The notes: generated by a model from the letters alone, not told the origin. Shown: positions 9,675-18,677, counted from the first letter of the stretch. The stretch: DNA of 64,000 nucleotides from Paraburkholderia caledonica NBRC 102488 (GCF_000685095.1 NZ_BAYE01000021.1:1-64000); one strand, 5' to 3'. Program-made: numbers and translations.

Positions 9675-11468
9675 TCAGATTGCCGGCGCTTGCGCCAGCT
9701 TCGTGCCGAGGTTCTGGTCCAGATAGAGCGGCGCATTGTTGCCCGAGCCCGAGAAGTCGAACATGTTCATGATGCTGCCCGCAGTGGCGTCGAACGAACC
9801 GCCGCCAATGCGTTGACCGCTGAGCCAGTTATCCTCGATGAACTTCACGACCGATGCCTGAGTGATCGGCGTGTCGTCGACGAAGTTCGCCTTCGCCCAC
9901 GGCGAGACCACGATAAACGGCGTGCGCGTACCCGGACCGCAACGGCCGTTCACCGCGCCGCCGTTCACGCCCTGCGGCTGCACCGCGCCCGCGGCCGTGC
10001 ACTGGCCAGCCGCGCTCAGGTTGTCGCTGCCCGCCACCGTCTTGCCGCCTGCCGATTGCGGCGTCGTCGAGTCGAACGACGAGCTCGTAGGCGCCTTGTA
10101 GCGATGGTCGTACCAGCCGTCCGAATCGTCGTAGGCGATGATCACAGCGGTGTTCTTCCAGTCAGGCTGCTGCTGCAGGAAGTTGATTACCTTCGTGACG
10201 AAAGCCTGTTCGTCGATCGGGTCCGAGTTGCCCGGATGGCCGTCCTCGACCGCCGGCGCCTTCAGGAAGTTGACCGACGGATAGTTGCCCGACTTCACCG
10301 CGGCAAAGAAGTCGTCGGTGTCGTACTGGTGATGAACCGGCGTTGCGGTGTTGTCGAGCGGATCGGCCGCACCGATCACGGCCGTCGACGACGGACGCGT
10401 ATGCGCAAGGTTCGCCGTGCTCGCGTAGTACTGGAACCACGCGTGGTGTTGCACGTAGTCGGTCTTCGTCGCGTTGAGCACCTGCGAGAAGGTCGAACGG
10501 GCGCAGCCCGTTGTGCCGTTCGCGTTGACCGTCTGCAGATTGAAGCCGCCCATGAAGCCGCCCCACGTGATGTTCTTCGCGTTGAGCAGGTCGCCGATGT
10601 TCTTGTTGTTCGACGACATCGTGCCCGTGACCGTGCTGCCCGCCGCGGTCGTGCAGACGTCACCAGTCGGGTCGAGGTCGCCGACCATCGTGAAGCCGCC
10701 GGCCGAATCCGGAATCGCGTTGCCCGACGTGCCGCCCGAAACGATGACACCGTTGTTCTGGCCGGAAACGACTGCGAGTGCGCCAGGCGTCGACGGACCA
10801 TACGTGTCGGTGTACGCGTTCTGGTTCATCGCGAAGTGCTGCGCGTAGTTCCACAGCGCGGTGACGGTGTTGCCGTCGAAGTAGCCGAGCACCTGGCCCT
10901 TCGTCGCGAATGCGCCGGTGCTGCCGGCGATCGTCGAACCGGCTGCGGTGAAGAGCGGGAACGAGTCCATTGCGCCGTTGTTATAGGCGAGCTGTTCGGC
11001 GGCGTATGCGTGGTTCTGACTCGACGTGTTCGCTTGCGAGCGGTCGAGGCGGAACGGCAACAGATCCGCTGCGGGAAGACCGAGCCCGGCGATAGTCACC
11101 AGACCGACCGTGCGGCCTGCCGTATTCGGCGACGTAGATAGCGCATTGGGGTTGGTCGCGATCAGATTGTTGCTCGCGAGATTATTGACCGTCGGCGTGC
11201 CTGCGGCCGCCGTGAATTGCGGTTCGCCCACCGGATTCGACGCTTGCGGATAAGTCGCGAAGTAGTGGTCGAACGAGACGTTCTCGCCGAAGATCACGAC
11301 GACGTGCTTGATCGGCGTGGCCGTGGCCACGGCATCCTGTGCCGTCACCGACGGTGCCGGCGATGAGGCCGGCGTCGACGATGCGCTCGGACTGATGCTG
11401 TGATTGCCGCAAGCGGCGAGCGTCAGCAGCGCGGCAAAGGGAATGGGTAAGAGGGTTCTACGGAACAT
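9675..11468 (-). CDS. Lipoprotein phosphoesterase (acid phosphatase/phospholipase C family, PF04185)
   Basis: This 597-residue secreted protein begins with a lipoprotein signal: FAALLTLAAC places the lipobox cysteine at residue 20. The motif HVVVIFGENVSFDHYFATYP and the later DDSDGWYDHRYK and GPGTRTPFIVVSPWAK segments are the phosphoesterase family signature shared by AcpA-type acid phosphatases and phospholipases C. I chose the ATG at 11468 because it begins the signal peptide; the start at 11510 adds 14 residues without one. It lacks the twin-arginine signal and the extra C-terminal domains of classic PlcH/PlcN enzymes, so a general acid phosphatase is more likely. A link to choline release is possible but not shown. 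Confidence 0.88.
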   Translation of the reverse strand: MFRRTLLPIPFAALLTLAACGNHSISPSASSTPASSPAPSVTAQDAVATATPIKHVVVIFGENVSFDHYFATYPQASNPVGEPQFTAAAGTPTVNNLASNNLIATNPNALSTSPNTAGRTVGLVTIAGLGLPAADLLPFRLDRSQANTSSQNHAYAAEQLAYNNGAMDSFPLFTAAGSTIAGSTGAFATKGQVLGYFDGNTVTALWNYAQHFAMNQNAYTDTYGPSTPGALAVVSGQNNGVIVSGGTSGNAIPDSAGGFTMVGDLDPTGDVCTTAAGSTVTGTMSSNNKNIGDLLNAKNITWGGFMGGFNLQTVNANGTTGCARSTFSQVLNATKTDYVQHHAWFQYYASTANLAHTRPSSTAVIGAADPLDNTATPVHHQYDTDDFFAAVKSGNYPSVNFLKAPAVEDGHPGNSDPIDEQAFVTKVINFLQQQPDWKNTAVIIAYDDSDGWYDHRYKAPTSSSFDSTTPQSAGGKTVAGSDNLSAAGQCTAAGAVQPQGVNGGAVNGRCGPGTRTPFIVVSPWAKANFVDDTPITQASVVKFIEDNWLSGQRIGGGSFDATAGSIMNMFDFSGSGNNAPLYLDQNLGTKLAQAPAI

Positions 11469-11849
11469 GTGACTGGCTCCAGATTCGACTTCGCCGTTCA
11501 GCGCTTCCATTAATGTACGTGTGGAGTTCGCTGGGGATATTGTTTATTGGAAATGGTGCGGTGCTTGTCGCTGCTCCACGCTGCGGCAACCACAAGCTGC
11601 GCGCATTGAAGCATTCGATGATTAAGATTTAAGGGCGCGCATATTACGTTGGCTCTCGGTCGCCATTCATTTCGATAACCGTTGCTGTCGTTGTGCTGAC
11701 GGTGACGCTGGCGCGCGGCGGCAAAGAGCACCAGTTCGTGCACGGCGGCCCGGCACGACGCATGCTGCGGGATCCAGACGTAGTTCGCCGGACAGGCCGC
11801 CAAAAAGGTGCGTTGCCGTGATCCCGTTATCTCTTTCCGAGGATTCGCC
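11469..11849. other. Divergent promoter region, no gene seen
   Basis: These 381 bases separate the phosphoesterase (minus) and the SDR (plus). The interval near 11520-11560 and 11615-11645 is AT-richer and may hold promoters. Short arginine-rich frames run across it on the minus strand but show no domain. No clear hairpin or repeat was seen. Confidence 0.5.
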
Positions 11850-12866
11850 ATGACAGTGAAGCTCAAACCGGTCGGTCAGCAGGTCATCGTCATTACCGGG
11901 GCGACGAGCGGTATCGGCCTCGCTACTGCGCGTCTTGCCGCGAGCAAGGGAGCGCGGTTGATGCTGGTCGCTCGCGACGAGGAAGCGCTGACCGCGCTCG
12001 CCAGGCAACTCGGCGACCAGGGCGCGCTCGTCGACTATGCGGTTGCCGACGTCAGCAACGCCGAGCAATTGCAGGCCGCCGCCGACAAGGCCATTGCACG
12101 CTTCGGCGGCTTCGACACGTGGGTCAACAACGCCGGTGCGTCGATCTACGGCCGTTGCGCCGATGTGCCCATCGACGAGCAGAAAGAACTGTTCGAGACG
12201 AACTTCTGGGGCGTCGTGCAGGGATCGATGATTGCGCTCGCACACCTGAGGCAGCGCGGCGGTGCGCTGATCAATCTGGGCAGCGAGCTGTCGGACATCG
12301 CGCTGCCGCTGCAGGCCGCATATGTCGCGTCGAAACACGCAGTAAAGGGTTATACCGACGCATTGCGCATGGAACTGCTAGAGGAGCGCGTGCCGGTTTC
12401 AGTTACGTTGATCAAGCCGTCGGGCATTCATACGCAGTTTGTCGAACACGCCCGCAATCATCTCGACGTGCAGCCAAAGCTGCCGGCGCCAGTCTATGCA
12501 CCGGATATTGTCGCGAGGGCCATTCTGCATGCCGCGGCCACGCCGGTGCGCGATCTGTATGTCGGCGGTGCATCGGCGGCAATGGTCACGTTCGCGCGTC
12601 GAGCGCCCAATCTGTATGACCGCGTGATGGGCCGTCTTGGCATATCGTCGCAACGGACTCAGGAGCCGCCGCACACGGCGGCCGGCAATAACGGCGGCGA
12701 TGGTGCATTGCGCGAGCGTTCCGAACAGAAGCGCCGGGTGTTGGAGTCGAGCTTGTACACGCAGGCGTCGATGTATCCGCGGCAGACGGCATTGCTTGCC
12801 GCCGGCGCAGCGGCGGTGTGGATGCTCGCGCGTTATGCGCGGTCGTCGCATGGGGGACGCGTGTAG
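11850..12866 (+). CDS. Short-chain dehydrogenase/reductase with C-terminal membrane segment
   Basis: This 338-residue SDR has the cofactor motif TGATSGIG at residues 16-23, NNAG at 93-96 and the catalytic set S145, Y158 and K162 (AYVASKHAVKG). I chose the ATG at 11850, since the open frame upstream to 11808 adds only a charged leader. After the about 260-residue catalytic core there is a linker rich in Gly, Asn and charge and then a hydrophobic segment (QTALLAAGAAAVWMLARYA), which suggests a C-terminal membrane anchor. The gene stands alone and the substrate is unknown. Similar membrane-tethered SDRs are common in Burkholderiales and often annotated only as oxidoreductases. Confidence 0.88.
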   Translation: MTVKLKPVGQQVIVITGATSGIGLATARLAASKGARLMLVARDEEALTALARQLGDQGALVDYAVADVSNAEQLQAAADKAIARFGGFDTWVNNAGASIYGRCADVPIDEQKELFETNFWGVVQGSMIALAHLRQRGGALINLGSELSDIALPLQAAYVASKHAVKGYTDALRMELLEERVPVSVTLIKPSGIHTQFVEHARNHLDVQPKLPAPVYAPDIVARAILHAAATPVRDLYVGGASAAMVTFARRAPNLYDRVMGRLGISSQRTQEPPHTAAGNNGGDGALRERSEQKRRVLESSLYTQASMYPRQTALLAAGAAAVWMLARYARSSHGGRV

Positions 12867-13021
12867 GCGAAGAGCCGCGCGCGTGATTCACTTACCAGGA
12901 TAAAGAGCGACGAGAAAAAGGGTAGCGCCTCATAGGCGGCAGCAGCGCGGGAGCAGTGCAAGGCGCAACCCTTCGTCGTCCGATGCAATCAGGCGTAATG
13001 CCACTGAACAACTCGGGGCGA

Positions 13022-13390
13022 TCAGCCTCCGCCGCCGTTCGGGCTGCCTATCGTGAGCTTGTTCGATACGGACTTCACGCCAGCGACGCTTTTCGCCACG
13101 TCCTCGGCTTGCGGAATCTGAGCACCGTCAGGCACCGATCCTGTTAGCGTCACTGCGCCGCCGCGAGCTCGCACGAACACGTTCGACACATCGAAGCCCT
13201 GCGCCTTTGCCAACGCCTTGCGCACGTCGAGACCGAGCTTGCGGTCCGTCTTTTTCACCGATTTTGTGTGCGCAGTGGAGGAGTCCGTCATGTCGGACGG
13301 CGCCGCATCGCTCGATTGCGCATAGGCGCTCGATGCAGTTGCCACACACAATGCGATGCCGAGCGTCTTCAAAAGATTGACTGTTTTCAC
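13022..13390 (-). CDS. Periplasmic BON-domain protein
   Basis: This 122-residue exported protein has a signal peptide (KTLGIALCVATASSAYAQ) and then a single BON domain (LGLDVRKALAKAQGFDVSNVFVRARGGAVTLTGSVPD and following), ending in a Gly-rich tail. I chose a GTG start at 13390 because GGAGAA lies just upstream and the signal peptide begins there; the longer frame to 13477 is not signal-like. BON proteins (OsmY-like) bind membranes or phospholipids in the periplasm and are often stress-induced. The gene is convergent with the SDR. Confidence 0.85.
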   Translation of the reverse strand: MKTVNLLKTLGIALCVATASSAYAQSSDAAPSDMTDSSTAHTKSVKKTDRKLGLDVRKALAKAQGFDVSNVFVRARGGAVTLTGSVPDGAQIPQAEDVAKSVAGVKSVSNKLTIGSPNGGGG

Positions 13391-13718
13391 GTTTTCTCCA
13401 TCCTCGAAAAGTTGATGTCGCTTCGTTGCATGCAAAATAATACGCGCCTGTGAACGGTGTCCGCTCACTGGGAGCATCCTGTCTTGTAGAAACGCAATGC
13501 CGTGGCGCTCCCGGCGCGCTTAAACAATAGTTCAGCACGCGCGCTCATGCTGGAAAAACTGGCGGTGGCGTCTGCACTGGCAGGCATCAGTGCGCCATAT
13601 GCGGTTTGGCATTAAGCTCTCAACGGCGAACCGTGCGTGAGGATGCGCACGATCCGCCGAAGAACGATGAGTCGCACAAAACCTTGAATGCACTTGCCAA
13701 CTTAAGAGGGAGTCAGCC
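13391..13718. other. Intergenic region between BON and DUF4148-like genes
   Basis: These 328 bases separate two divergently transcribed small exported proteins. I see no open frame with a domain. The interval probably contains both promoters. An AT-rich patch near 13425-13445 lies upstream of the BON gene on the minus strand. Confidence 0.5.
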
Positions 13719-14036
13719 ATGAAGCGCGTTGCCATCAAACAGATCATGCTGGGCCTTGCGGTTACCGCGATGGTCGCAGCCGGTATGCCACTCGCCTCCG
13801 CGCAAACCACGACCGACACTGACACACAGACCGCGGAACCCGGCGGAGCCAGCGCCGCCAAGCCGACCAAAGCCGAGCGTAAAGCGGCCCGCAAACAGGC
13901 TCGCGCGAAGAAGAATGCAGAGCTTAAGAAGCTGGAAGACGCAGGCTATCAGCCGTCGCGCAACGACCCGAACTATCCGACCGATCTGCAAAATGCGCAG
14001 AAGAAGGCGGGCATCGGCACAGGCGCGAGCCAGTAA
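13719..14036 (+). CDS. Small exported DUF4148-like protein
   Basis: This 105-residue protein has a clear signal peptide (MLGLAVTAMVAAGMPLASAQ) and then a Thr/Asp-rich spacer, a Lys/Ala/Arg-rich helix (KAERKAARKQARAKKNAELKK) and the segment LEDAGYQPSRNDPNYPTDLQNA. That last segment matches the core pattern of DUF4148 (LEKAGYNP...YP..IQ.A), a family greatly expanded in Burkholderia. The start at 13719 follows the site AGAGGGAG. Its function is unknown. It could be a periplasmic structural or stress-related protein. A hairpin follows at 14060-14088. Confidence 0.8.
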   Translation: MKRVAIKQIMLGLAVTAMVAAGMPLASAQTTTDTDTQTAEPGGASAAKPTKAERKAARKQARAKKNAELKKLEDAGYQPSRNDPNYPTDLQNAQKKAGIGTGASQ

Positions 14037-14059
14037 GCATTAACCCGTAATTCGTGCCA

Positions 14060-14088
14060 CCGGGCAGCGCGATATCGATGCTGCCCGG
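14060..14088 (+). terminator. Hairpin after the DUF4148-like gene
   Basis: CCGGGCAGC at 14060-14068 pairs perfectly with GCTGCCCGG at 14080-14088, 24 bases after the stop codon. There is only a weak T stretch downstream (CTCTTTC), so efficiency is uncertain. Confidence 0.5.
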
Positions 14089-14342
14089 GGCAATGCTCTT
14101 TCAAATGGCGCGCCTGGCGTGACCGGTCGTTTCGACTGACGAATAACAGGCAAGTAGCCGCCAAGTAAAACTCGGTGTTGCGCAGCGACACCGGCGCGTC
14201 TGGTCGTCGCGCGGTGTTTTTTCTGCTCTCGAAACCCTACATTTGGCTTGTAGCGACATCTTCGCCTGACGCTTCCCGTATGGGCGAAACCCTTAGCCAT
14301 CAAGGCTTTCACGGCGGCTAGACTTCGTTCGTGCGACATGAG

Positions 14343-14378
14343 TGTCGTATTTCCTCATGTGGTTGTCGCAAATAGTCG
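14343..14378 (+). promoter_or_regulatory. Candidate regulator site: GTCG repeat upstream of choV
   Basis: GTCG occurs at 14344, 14365 (exactly 21 bases later, both within TGTCG) and 14375 (10 bases later). The same 21-base spacing occurs upstream of fdhA and of the betaine-binding-protein gene at 48707. It lies about 120 bases before the choV start. AraC-family proteins often bind direct repeats about two helical turns apart, so a GATase1-AraC regulator encoded in this island is a reasonable candidate. Confidence 0.5.
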
Positions 14379-14499
14379 GCTAGGCGTACTTTTTTCTGGC
14401 AACTATGTATGCACAGCGCGGACGACGTCCGCTCGCAGCTTTGCATGGGACCAGGGTAAGTGTTTTGCACAAACTCTGGCCGACATAGGAGAGCATTCA

Positions 14500-15681
14500 A
14501 TGAATTCCCCCAAGGTCGTGGTCGAAGGGCTGTGCAAGGTGTTCGGCACTAACCCGAAACAGGCGCTCGCCATGCTGGCGGGCGGCGCGACGAAAGAAGA
14601 AGTCTTCGCGCGGACCGGTCAGATCGTCGGCGTTCACAACGTATCTTTCGAAGTCAAGGAAGGCGAGATATTCGTGCTGATGGGGCTCTCGGGATCCGGC
14701 AAGTCGACGCTGATCCGCCTGATCAACCGGCTCGTGGAACCGTCGGCGGGCAAGGTGCTGATCGATGGGCGCGACGTAGCAAGCGTGCCGCGCTCCGAAT
14801 TGACCGCGCTGCGTCGCAAGGACATGAGTATGGTGTTCCAGTCGTTTGCGCTGATGCCGCAACGCACTGTGCTGTCGAACGCAGCGTTCGGGCTCGAAGT
14901 AGCGGGCGTCAGCCGCAAGGAACGCGAAGCGCGCGCGATGACCGTGCTCGAGCAGGTCGGCCTTGCTCCGTTCGCGGCGAAGCTGCCCGCGCAACTGTCG
15001 GGCGGCATGCAGCAGCGCGTGGGCCTTGCGCGGGCACTCGCGGTCAACCCGTCGTTGATGATCATGGACGAAGCGTTCTCCGCACTCGATCCGTTAAAGC
15101 GCAAGGAAATGCAGAACGTATTGCTCGATCTGCAACGCGAGCAGCAGCGCACGATCCTGTTCGTGTCGCACGATCTTGAAGAAGCCATGCGGATCGGCAC
15201 ACGCATAGCAATCATGGAAGGCGGCAAGGTGGTGCAGATCGGCACGCCGCAGGAGATCATCACGAATCCCGCCGACGATTACGTGCGCGCTTTCTTCGAA
15301 GGCATCGACACCAGCCGTTATCTGACGGCCGGCGATCTGATGCAGACCGATGCCGTGCCGCTGATGCATTCGCATTCGCCGCAGATCGACGCGTCGAGCG
15401 TGGCCGCCACCTTGAACGGCAGCGCCGACTATGCGTTCGTGCTCGACAGCGAACGCAAGATTCGCGGCTTCGTGTGCCGCGACGAAACAGGCAGCGCGTC
15501 CGCGAAACTGAACTACGTCGAATGCATTCGACGCAACACACCGCTAGACGATGTGGTCGAACGCGTGGTCGCGAGCCGCGCGCCTTTGCCGGTCGTCGAA
15601 GCAGACGGCTCCTACTGTGGTTCGGTCAACAAGACGAACGTGTTGCACGTTCTTACGCGCCATCGAGGTTCCCATGTCTGA
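14500..15681 (+). CDS. choV: Choline/glycine betaine ABC transporter ATP-binding protein
   Basis: This 393-residue ATPase is of the ProV/OpuAA/ChoV family. Walker A is GLSGSGKS at residues 62-69, the signature LSGGM at 166-170 and Walker B LMIMDE at 186-191. The N-terminal NPKQALAMLAGGATKEEVFARTG stretch is the ProV-type extension. The C-terminal about 110 residues form a CBS-like region (YAFVLDSERKIRGFVCRDE) that in this family senses ionic strength or controls activity. I chose the ATG at 14500 after GGAGAG. The permease gene overlaps its end by 8 bases and a regulator gene follows, so choV-choW-regulator form an operon. Energises uptake of choline or betaine. Confidence 0.93.
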   Translation: MNSPKVVVEGLCKVFGTNPKQALAMLAGGATKEEVFARTGQIVGVHNVSFEVKEGEIFVLMGLSGSGKSTLIRLINRLVEPSAGKVLIDGRDVASVPRSELTALRRKDMSMVFQSFALMPQRTVLSNAAFGLEVAGVSRKEREARAMTVLEQVGLAPFAAKLPAQLSGGMQQRVGLARALAVNPSLMIMDEAFSALDPLKRKEMQNVLLDLQREQQRTILFVSHDLEEAMRIGTRIAIMEGGKVVQIGTPQEIITNPADDYVRAFFEGIDTSRYLTAGDLMQTDAVPLMHSHSPQIDASSVAATLNGSADYAFVLDSERKIRGFVCRDETGSASAKLNYVECIRRNTPLDDVVERVVASRAPLPVVEADGSYCGSVNKTNVLHVLTRHRGSHV

Positions 15682-16576
15682 AGTCATTCCACTTGGCGCC
15701 TGGGTCGACCATGGCGTCCATTATCTGCTCGACCACGACGCCAAGACGTTCGATTCCATCGGCAAAGTCATCGAGGGTTTTGCGGCGCTGATCGAGCAAG
15801 GCCTGCAAGCCGTTCCCATGTGGGCGCTGATGGCGTTCTTCGTCGGCATAGGATTGTGGCGGGTGGGCTGGCGGTTCGCGCTCTTCACCTTGCTTGCGAT
15901 GCTGCTGATCTACGGCACTGGCTTCTGGGATCAGATGGTGATCACGCTCGGTCTCACGCTGTCGTCCACGTTGATCAGCCTCCTGCTCGGCGTGCCGCTC
16001 GGCATCTGGACCGCGAAAAGCCGCACCGTCGAAATGATCGTGCGTCCCGTGCTCGACCTGATGCAGACCATGCCCGCATTCGTCTACCTGATTCCGGCGG
16101 CTATGCTGTTCGGCCTCGGCCGCGTGCCCGGCATTCTTTCCACGGTGATCTTCGCCATGCCGCCCGCGGTGCGTCTCACGTCGCTCGGCATCAAGCACGT
16201 GAATCGCGAGATTGTCGAAGCGGGGCAGGCGTTCGGCTGCACGCCGTGGCAACTGCTCTACAAGGTGCAGTTTCCCAATGCGCTGCCGTCGATCATGACC
16301 GGCGTGAATCAGACCATCATGATGGCGTTGTCGATGGTGATCATTGCGTCGATGGTCGGCGCGGGCGGGCTTGGCAACGACGTGCTTGCCAGTATTCAGC
16401 GGCTCGACATCGGGCTCGGCTTCGAAAGCGGACTCTCTGTCGTGATGCTCGCGATCATTCTGGACCGTATCACGGAGAGCTTTGGCCGCTCGCCCGGCAT
16501 GGCGCGCGCGCCGCTTCTCTCCGGCTTGCGCAGTCTGATGAAGGTGCGCCGCGCGCCGGCGGCGCAACACAGCTGA
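15674..16576 (+). CDS. choW: Choline/glycine betaine ABC transporter permease
   Basis: This 300-residue inner membrane permease of the ProW/ChoW family has an N-terminal helix near WALMAFFVGIGLWRVGW and a core of five or more helices. It carries the EAA-type coupling loop VEAGQAFGCTPWQLLYKVQFPNALPSIMTGVNQTIM. I chose the ATG at 15674, which overlaps the choV stop by 8 bases; the open frame further upstream is simply the choV gene read in another frame. It would form the translocation pore with ChoV. The substrate-binding protein gene choX lies about 1.1 kb downstream beyond a regulator gene. Confidence 0.93.
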   Translation: MSEVIPLGAWVDHGVHYLLDHDAKTFDSIGKVIEGFAALIEQGLQAVPMWALMAFFVGIGLWRVGWRFALFTLLAMLLIYGTGFWDQMVITLGLTLSSTLISLLLGVPLGIWTAKSRTVEMIVRPVLDLMQTMPAFVYLIPAAMLFGLGRVPGILSTVIFAMPPAVRLTSLGIKHVNREIVEAGQAFGCTPWQLLYKVQFPNALPSIMTGVNQTIMMALSMVIIASMVGAGGLGNDVLASIQRLDIGLGFESGLSVVMLAIILDRITESFGRSPGMARAPLLSGLRSLMKVRRAPAAQHS

Positions 16577-16583
16577 GCCGCAC

Positions 16584-17582
16584 ATGAAGCGCGACGCGAT
16601 CACCCAGGTCGAAGCCCCTTCAGATTCGCCGCTTTCCCGGCTCGCGCACGTCGGCTTTCTGACGCTGCCGAACTTTTCGATGATCGCGTTCACGAGCGCT
16701 GTCGAGGTGCTGCGCATGGCCAACTACGTGGGCCGCGCGGAGCACTACAGGTGGTCCGTGATCACGCCGGACGGAGAGCCGGCGCGGGCGAGCAACGGTA
16801 TTACGGTGAAGCCCACCACGACGCTCGCGCAAGCCGGCATGCCCGACGTGCTGATTGTTTGCGCGGGCTGGCAGGTGCGCGATTACGTCAACGAAACGGT
16901 GATCGCTTTGCTGCGCGACGTGGCGGCCAAGAACATACCGCTCGGCGGCATTTGCACGGGACCGTATGCGCTACTCGCAGCCGGGCTGCTCGACGGCTAT
17001 CGCTGTACCGTGCATTGGGAAGATATGTCGCCGCTGCACAAGAGCTACCCCCATGTGCGTTTCGCCGACGAGCTCTTCGTGATCGACCGCGACCGCATGA
17101 CCTGCACGGGCGGCACTGCGCCGCTCGATCTGATGCTGAAACTGGTCGCCATGCGGCTCGGCCATCCGGTGGCGGCGCAGGTGTCGGAGCAGTTCATCGT
17201 GGAAAGGATACGCGGCTCGACGGACTATCAGCACATCCCCGTCGACGCCCGCGTCGGTTTCTCGCGTGCCGAACTCATCGAGGTCGTTCGATTGATGGAG
17301 GCGAATATCGAAGAGCCTTTATCACTCGACGAACTCGCGCGGCTCGTGCATCTGTCGCAGCGCCATTTGCAGCGCATGTTCAAGATGTTCCTGAGCGTAT
17401 CGCCGACGCACTATTACCTCACGTTGCGCCTGCGGCGTGCGCGTGAACTGCTGCGCAATACCGACGCTTCGATCGCGCGCGTCACGACCGTTTGCGGCTT
17501 CCATTCGCCGTGCCATTTCAGCAAGGCATATCGCGCGCAATTCGGTCATGCGCCGAGCGTCGAGCGGCGACTGTCGGCGTAG
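16584..17582 (+). CDS. GATase1-AraC (GlxA/GbdR/CdhR-like) transcriptional regulator
   Basis: This 332-residue regulator joins an N-terminal DJ-1/PfpI-like amidotransferase-fold sensor (about residues 20-190, with GGICTGPYALLAAGLLDG) to a C-terminal AraC helix-turn-helix pair (about 230-330, MEANIEEPLSLDELARLVHLSQRHLQRMF and the second helix set VTTVCGFHSPCHFSKAYR). It starts 7 bases after the choW stop, so it is cotranscribed with the transporter. It closely resembles the second regulator at 35532-36527 (shared HYYLTLRLRRARELL and related blocks). Characterised relatives GbdR and CdhR activate betaine and carnitine genes in Pseudomonas; the effector here could be betaine, dimethylglycine or choline-derived. 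Confidence 0.9.
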   Translation: MKRDAITQVEAPSDSPLSRLAHVGFLTLPNFSMIAFTSAVEVLRMANYVGRAEHYRWSVITPDGEPARASNGITVKPTTTLAQAGMPDVLIVCAGWQVRDYVNETVIALLRDVAAKNIPLGGICTGPYALLAAGLLDGYRCTVHWEDMSPLHKSYPHVRFADELFVIDRDRMTCTGGTAPLDLMLKLVAMRLGHPVAAQVSEQFIVERIRGSTDYQHIPVDARVGFSRAELIEVVRLMEANIEEPLSLDELARLVHLSQRHLQRMFKMFLSVSPTHYYLTLRLRRARELLRNTDASIARVTTVCGFHSPCHFSKAYRAQFGHAPSVERRLSA

Positions 17583-17701
17583 GAGGTTCGTGCATCAAGT
17601 TCGGTGACGTGCGTTCGCGCGTGCCTCGATGCGCAGCAGGCAGCGTCGATAAAATTCAGTGTAATAAACAGTCAAGCATTCAATCACCCTGAGGAAACGC
17701 C

Positions 17702-18646
17702 ATGAAACGTTTGTGGGCTGCGTCGCTGTGCGCGCTGTCTGTGTCGTCCGTTCCTTCGGCTTTCGCCGCCGAACCCGCAACATGCCGCGACGTCCGCTTC
17801 GCCGACGTCGGCTGGACCGATATCGCCGCTACGACAGGACTTGCATCGACGGTGCTCGAAGGACTCGGCTACAAGCCGACCAAGACGATCGCTTCTGTGC
17901 CGATTACCTTTGCCGGTGTGAAGAGCAAGCAGATTGACGTATTCCTCGGCTACTGGTCGCCGACCATGGACCCGATGATCGATCCGTTCAAAAAGGCCGG
18001 TCAGCTGAGCGTGCTGCCCACGCCGAACCTGACGGGTGCAAAGTACACGCTTGCCGTGCCGGACTACGCGTATCAGGCGGGTATCAAGACGTTCACCGAC
18101 ATCGCGAAGAACTACGACAAGCTCGGCGGCAAGATCTATGGCATCGAGCCGGGTAACGACGGCAATGCGTTGATCAAGAAGATGATTGACAGCAACCAGT
18201 ATGGGCTCGGCAAATTCAAGCTCGTGGAGTCGAGCGAGGCGGGCATGCTGGTGGAGGTGAACCGTGCGATCCGCGACAAGAAGCCGATCGTGTTCCTCGG
18301 CTGGGAACCGCATCCGATGAACGTGCAGATGAAAATCGATTATCTGTCCGGCGGCGACGACGTATTCGGTCCGAACTACGGCGAGGCCAAGGTCATGACC
18401 GTTACGCCGACCGATTACTCTACACGCTGCCCGAACGTCGCAAAGCTCGTGTCGAACCTGCATTTCACGACCGACATCGAGAATCATGTGATGCTGCCGA
18501 TCATGAACAAGACGGACCCCAACAAGGCCGCGCGCGAGTGGTTGAAGGCGAATCCGGCAGTGCTCGACCAGTGGCTCGCGGGCGTGAATACGTTCGACGG
18601 CAAGGATGGTTTGCCGGCAGTGAGGGCGTACGTGGCGGGGAAGTGA
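17702..18646 (+). CDS. choX: Choline-binding periplasmic protein of the ABC transporter
   Basis: This 314-residue OpuAC-type protein has a signal peptide ending in SVPSAFAAEP. The mature part begins CRDVRFADVGWTDIAATTGLASTVLEGLGY, which is the ChoX/BetX-like start; GWTDI followed by aromatic-rich pocket segments (FLGYWSP, GWEPHPMN) fits quaternary-amine binding by cation-pi contacts. It lies 119 bases after the regulator gene and probably has its own promoter, as the leader is AT-rich near 17648-17690. It has a close paralogue at 53319 next to choline sulfatase. It delivers choline to ChoVW. Confidence 0.92.
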   Translation: MKRLWAASLCALSVSSVPSAFAAEPATCRDVRFADVGWTDIAATTGLASTVLEGLGYKPTKTIASVPITFAGVKSKQIDVFLGYWSPTMDPMIDPFKKAGQLSVLPTPNLTGAKYTLAVPDYAYQAGIKTFTDIAKNYDKLGGKIYGIEPGNDGNALIKKMIDSNQYGLGKFKLVESSEAGMLVEVNRAIRDKKPIVFLGWEPHPMNVQMKIDYLSGGDDVFGPNYGEAKVMTVTPTDYSTRCPNVAKLVSNLHFTTDIENHVMLPIMNKTDPNKAAREWLKANPAVLDQWLAGVNTFDGKDGLPAVRAYVAGK

Positions 18647-18658
18647 TATCAGCTTTTG

Positions 18659-18677
18659 GCGCCGCTTGATGCGGCGC
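18659..18677. terminator. Hairpin between convergent choX and GlxA-type gene
   Basis: GCGCCGC at 18659-18665 pairs perfectly with GCGGCGC at 18671-18677 around TTGAT, just after the choX stop. No strong T-run follows on either strand, so termination may be weak or factor-assisted. Confidence 0.45.

Larger units (their letters stand above)
14037..14499. other. Intergenic region upstream of the choline transporter operon
   Basis: These 463 bases hold the hairpin at 14060-14088 after the DUF4148-like gene and the GTCG direct-repeat site at 14343-14378, listed separately. Between 14090 and 14340 no supported gene was found. The open frame that runs upstream of the choV ATG into this interval has no ribosome site at its distal start. 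Confidence 0.6.

Noticed and set aside
9690..11141. 483-codon plus-strand frame opposite the phosphoesterase
   Set aside because: Very Arg/Val-rich, no domain, and fully inside the phosphoesterase gene that has clear motifs.
9675..11468. Calling the phosphoesterase a classical phospholipase C of choline lipid use
   Set aside because: It is a lipoprotein without the Tat signal and the extra C-terminal domains of PlcH/PlcN.
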